From positions 544 through 8,666 of the forward strand of contig DITH01000201.1 in NCBI GenBank assembly GCA_002422745.1: a stretch of 8,123 bases of DNA. The letters are read 5' to 3'. The stretch's first letter is position 1. Each line of letters starts with the position of its first letter. Below are positions 6,375-8,123 of the stretch, piece by piece. Source of the stretch: Alphaproteobacteria bacterium UBA6189 (GTDB taxonomy: Bacteria > Pseudomonadota > Alphaproteobacteria > Rickettsiales > UBA3002). Under the pieces are notes generated by a model, which made no database searches, had not been told where the DNA came from, and was given only the letters and a program-made list of their open reading frames with translations. The translations under genes and the position numbers were made by a program.

Positions 6375-7015
6375 AAACTGCTTTTCGTGTGCATGGGGGT
6401 TTTGCCAGCATAAAGTGCCAGAAAAATAGCAACCACTTCTTTCACATGTGCCTTTTTTTCGCGCTCCGAAGGAATAGGGGGAACGCCCAGGGTCATGCGC
6501 AAAAAATACTGGCCTTTCAGCAGCGCAAAGAAATAAGCGGCGGCACTTTCTGTATTGGGAACGGCAATCACGCCGCGAGCATTCTGGCCATCAAGAAACT
6601 CGGCAAGTAACTGCATGATCCGCTGCGTACCGCTTTCGTAGTAAAGCCTGGCCAGTTTCGGATAGCGGCCAGCTTCCGCAACGACGAGGCGGGTAATGGC
6701 CATGCCTTCTTTGCTGGTGATAAGGGTGAGCAAATTAAGGCCAATCTCAAGCAGGAGCGATTCGAACGAGCGGGTTTTCGTGCCGGCGATCGGCGCATGA
6801 CTCACGCCTCGCTGGCAGAGCTTGTCGATCATCCGGGTAAAGAGCTGGTCTTTGCTTTTGTAATGGGAATACACCGTCTGTTTGGTGACGCCGGCCTGCT
6901 TTGCGATATCGTCCATCGTGGTTTTGTCGTAGCCCAATTGCGGGAAAAGCTCGATCGCGGCGCGCAGGATTGCATCGCTTTTTCTGGGATCTACCGAGCG
7001 GGTACGTGGTGCCAT
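6371..7015 (-). CDS. TetR/AcrR-family transcriptional repressor
   Basis: This 214-residue protein has the standard TetR layout: an N-terminal three-helix DNA-binding domain and a larger ligand and dimer domain. The DNA-binding part is clear. Helix 1, SDAILRAAIELFPQLGYDK (13-31), is followed by the helix-turn-helix TTMDDIAKQAGVTKQTVYSH (32-51), then YKSKDQLF. The C-terminal half (about 80-205) resembles AefR-like TetR regulators, with aromatic YYESGTQRIMQLLAEFL and YFFALLKGQYFLRMTLG segments, but the ligand cannot be read from sequence. The ATG at 7015 has only a weak CAGG-like ribosome-binding site. The stop overlaps the hydrolase start. The promoter region it shares with the divergent flavoenzyme gene carries two matched inverted repeats, the natural targets for this protein. 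By position it is probably autoregulatory and represses both directions. Confidence 0.93.
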   Translation of the reverse strand: MAPRTRSVDPRKSDAILRAAIELFPQLGYDKTTMDDIAKQAGVTKQTVYSHYKSKDQLFTRMIDKLCQRGVSHAPIAGTKTRSFESLLLEIGLNLLTLITSKEGMAITRLVVAEAGRYPKLARLYYESGTQRIMQLLAEFLDGQNARGVIAVPNTESAAAYFFALLKGQYFLRMTLGVPPIPSEREKKAHVKEVVAIFLALYAGKTPMHTKSSL

Positions 7016-7042
7016 GCAACTTGCCTGAAAAACGTGTTTGAC

Positions 7043-7058
7043 TAGACTCAGCAGTCTA
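7043..7058. promoter_or_regulatory. Operator-like inverted repeat, site 1
   Basis: TAGACT-CAGC-AGTCTA is a perfect six-base inverted repeat with a four-base centre. One further pair, A7041 with T7060, also matches outside a single mismatch. It lies between the divergent TetR and flavoenzyme genes, within the plus-strand promoter spacer. Its size and symmetry fit a TetR-dimer site. Confidence 0.7.
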
Positions 7059-7063
7059 TTGTA
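7058..7063 (-). promoter_or_regulatory. Candidate -10 box for the TetR-family gene
   Basis: Read on the minus strand this is TACAAT, a five-of-six -10 match. The only -35 candidate 17 bases upstream is a poor TTAAAT. The expected start is near 7051, giving a leader of about 35 bases. The box lies between and partly overlaps the two operator-like sites, so autoregulation is plausible. Confidence 0.4.
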
Positions 7064-7064
7064 T

Positions 7065-7080
7065 TAGACCAATGAGTCTG
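7065..7080. promoter_or_regulatory. Operator-like inverted repeat, site 2
   Basis: TAGAC-CAATGA-GTCTG repeats the TAGAC-N6-GTCTR pattern of the site at 7043-7058, starting 22 bases later, about two helical turns. The repeat is imperfect: AGAC/GTCT pairs exactly, while the outer T/G pair does not. Two sites on one DNA face suggest two bound TetR dimers. Confidence 0.6.
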
Positions 7081-7112
7081 ATTTAACTCCCTGCGCCGTT
7101 GAAGTCAATTCT

Positions 7113-7117
7113 GGAGA
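7113..7117 (+). promoter_or_regulatory. Ribosome-binding site supporting the GTG start at 7123
   Basis: GGAGA ends five bases before the GTG. The GTG is followed directly by the TKVAVIGGGISG Rossmann strand, so this site fixes the start of the flavoenzyme. Confidence 0.75.
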
Positions 7118-7122
7118 ATCGC

Positions 7123-8123
7123 GTGACAAAAGTAGCAGTGATTGGCGGCGGCATTTCAGGCATGGCAATGGCCTATATGCTGCACGAAGCCGGGCGCGAT
7201 GTGACGCTCTACGAAAAAGCACCGCGCATTGGCGGTCATACGCGCACCCTTACAGTGACGCGCGATCACGGCGCTATACCGGTGGATACGGGTTTCATTG
7301 TATTCAACGAACCGAACTACCCGCACCTGACCGCGCTCTTTCGCCATCTCGGCGTTGCGGTACAGCCAAGCGACATGAGCTTTGCGATCAGCCTCTTCGG
7401 TGGCACGGTGGAGTGGGGGGCACAGAGCCTGAATGCGGTCTTCGGCCAACGGCGCAACTTGCTTAGCCCGTCCTTCTACCGGCTGATTCGCGATGTGCTA
7501 CGGTTCAACGCGCGTGCACTTCAAACGGTCGAAGCGTATCCGGACCTGACGCTGGGCGAGCTCATCGACCGCCTCCGACTGGGCGCACGGTTCCGCCGCG
7601 ACTACCTGTTACCCATGGGGGGCGCGATCTGGAGCTGCCCGCCCCAGCAAATGCTTGCTTTCCCTGCCGTGACGTTCGTACAGTTCTTCAAAAACCACGG
7701 CCTTCTCTCGCTTAGCGGCCAGCATCAATGGTACACGGTGACGGGCGGTTCCCAGCAATATGTGGCGAAACTGACGGCACCGTATCAGCATTGCATTCGA
7801 ACACAGTGTGCGGTGACCTCGGTCACAGGGCAGCAGGAACAGATGATCGTGACTGATAGCACCGGCACGGCGGCGACATATGATCAGGTCGTATTTGCCT
7901 GCCATGCGAATGAAACGCTCGCGCTGCTGAACGATGCGATGCAGGCCGAACGCGAGATATTGGGGGCTTTCCAGTATCAGCCCAACACGGCATACCTGCA
8001 CAGCGATACCGGGATTATGCCCAAGCGCAAGCGGTGCTGGCACAGCTGGGTGTACCATACCGACCGGCCGGGCGATGCATCGGAACTACTCGAGGGCATC
8101 AGTGTGACCTACTGGATGAACCG
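7123..8123 (+). CDS. FAD-dependent oxidoreductase, COG2907-like (amine-oxidase fold), C-terminus beyond window
   Basis: The reading frame opens at a GTG and stays open to the window end (333 codons). Relatives are usually somewhat over 400 residues, so the C-terminal part is missing. The N-terminus is a dinucleotide-binding Rossmann fold: VAVIGGGISGMAMAYML (4-20), acidic E31 ending strand two in TLYEK, and the GG pair of RIGGHTRT (36-42). Next come VDTGFIVFNEPNYPHLTALF (54-73), LPMGGAIWSC and VTGGSQQYV, features I associate with COG2907 flavoproteins. In many proteobacteria these sit with DUF1365 and cyclopropane-fatty-acid-synthase-like genes. I recall that the Rhodobacter sphaeroides furan fatty acid pathway uses a relative. 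Fatty-acyl modification is therefore a reasonable inference, not a demonstrated role. A divergent TetR-family gene and two operator-like repeats lie just upstream, and I saw no RpoE/ChrR-type promoter (TGATCC) there. Confidence 0.88.
   Translation, partial: MTKVAVIGGGISGMAMAYMLHEAGRDVTLYEKAPRIGGHTRTLTVTRDHGAIPVDTGFIVFNEPNYPHLTALFRHLGVAVQPSDMSFAISLFGGTVEWGAQSLNAVFGQRRNLLSPSFYRLIRDVLRFNARALQTVEAYPDLTLGELIDRLRLGARFRRDYLLPMGGAIWSCPPQQMLAFPAVTFVQFFKNHGLLSLSGQHQWYTVTGGSQQYVAKLTAPYQHCIRTQCAVTSVTGQQEQMIVTDSTGTAATYDQVVFACHANETLALLNDAMQAEREILGAFQYQPNTAYLHSDTGIMPKRKRCWHSWVYHTDRPGDASELLEGISVTYWMN

Larger units (their letters stand above)
7038..7066 (+). promoter_or_regulatory. Candidate promoter of the FAD oxidoreductase gene
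   Basis: TTGACT (7038-7043) matches five of six -35 bases. GTATTA (7061-7066), or TATTAG one base further, is a weak -10 at a spacing of 17 or 18. The first operator-like repeat fills the spacer and the second covers the -10 to start-site area, as expected for steric repression. Confidence 0.5.

Noticed and set aside
7156..8058. Two minus-strand open frames (97 and 149 residues) at the right end
   Set aside because: They lie antisense to the FAD oxidoreductase, whose frame is uninterrupted and carries the Rossmann motifs.
1..8123. CRISPR, mobile element, tRNA or phage features
   Set aside because: I saw no repeat-spacer array, transposase, terminal inverted repeats, tRNA cloverleaf or phage genes, and base composition is even across the window.

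Overview
The window reads as an ordinary chromosomal segment of an alphaproteobacterium. The evidence is the moderately high GC content throughout, the gene order yebC-ruvC-ruvA-ruvB, and protein styles such as a SelO with the DYGPCAFMD motif and an FCGT C-terminus. The species cannot be named from this sequence. There is no tRNA, rRNA, insertion sequence, CRISPR array or prophage signal, and both ends cut through genes.

Layout: (1) 1-2208, minus strand: a compact block of yebC (translation/regulatory factor), ruvC, ruvA and the first 67 codons of ruvB, which together make the Holliday-junction branch migration and resolution machine. ruvA and ruvB share an ATGA stop/start overlap. (2) 2209-2389: a non-coding divergent region with palindromes and a promoter whose predicted start falls on the next gene's ATG. 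(3) 2390-3963, plus strand: a CsoR/RcnR/FrmR-family sensor-repressor with a Cys-His-Cys metal-ligand pattern, then a Bcr/CflA-type MFS exporter 71 bases on, probably one unit. (4) 4048-5514, plus strand: selO, a protein AMPylase of the pseudokinase fold, with its own candidate promoter. (5) 5526-7015, minus strand, convergent with selO: a predicted lipoprotein alpha/beta hydrolase, preceded by and overlapping a TetR-family repressor gene. (6) 7016-7122: a 107-base divergent promoter region with two matched operator-like inverted repeats 22 bases apart. (7) 7123 to the window end, plus strand, GTG start: a COG2907-like FAD-dependent oxidoreductase, a family often found beside cyclopropane-fatty-acid-synthase-like and DUF1365 genes.

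How the parts may work together: the left block is housekeeping DNA repair plus a translation factor. The middle is a small sensor-exporter pair and a redox-linked AMPylase. The right part looks like a locally controlled module in which the TetR protein represses both itself plus the lipoprotein hydrolase and the divergent flavoenzyme through the paired operators. The enzyme families suggest membrane lipid or fatty-acyl metabolism, but the substrate is inferred. I see no clearly new system. The most informative signals are the paired operator in region 6 and the sensor-exporter pair in region 3.
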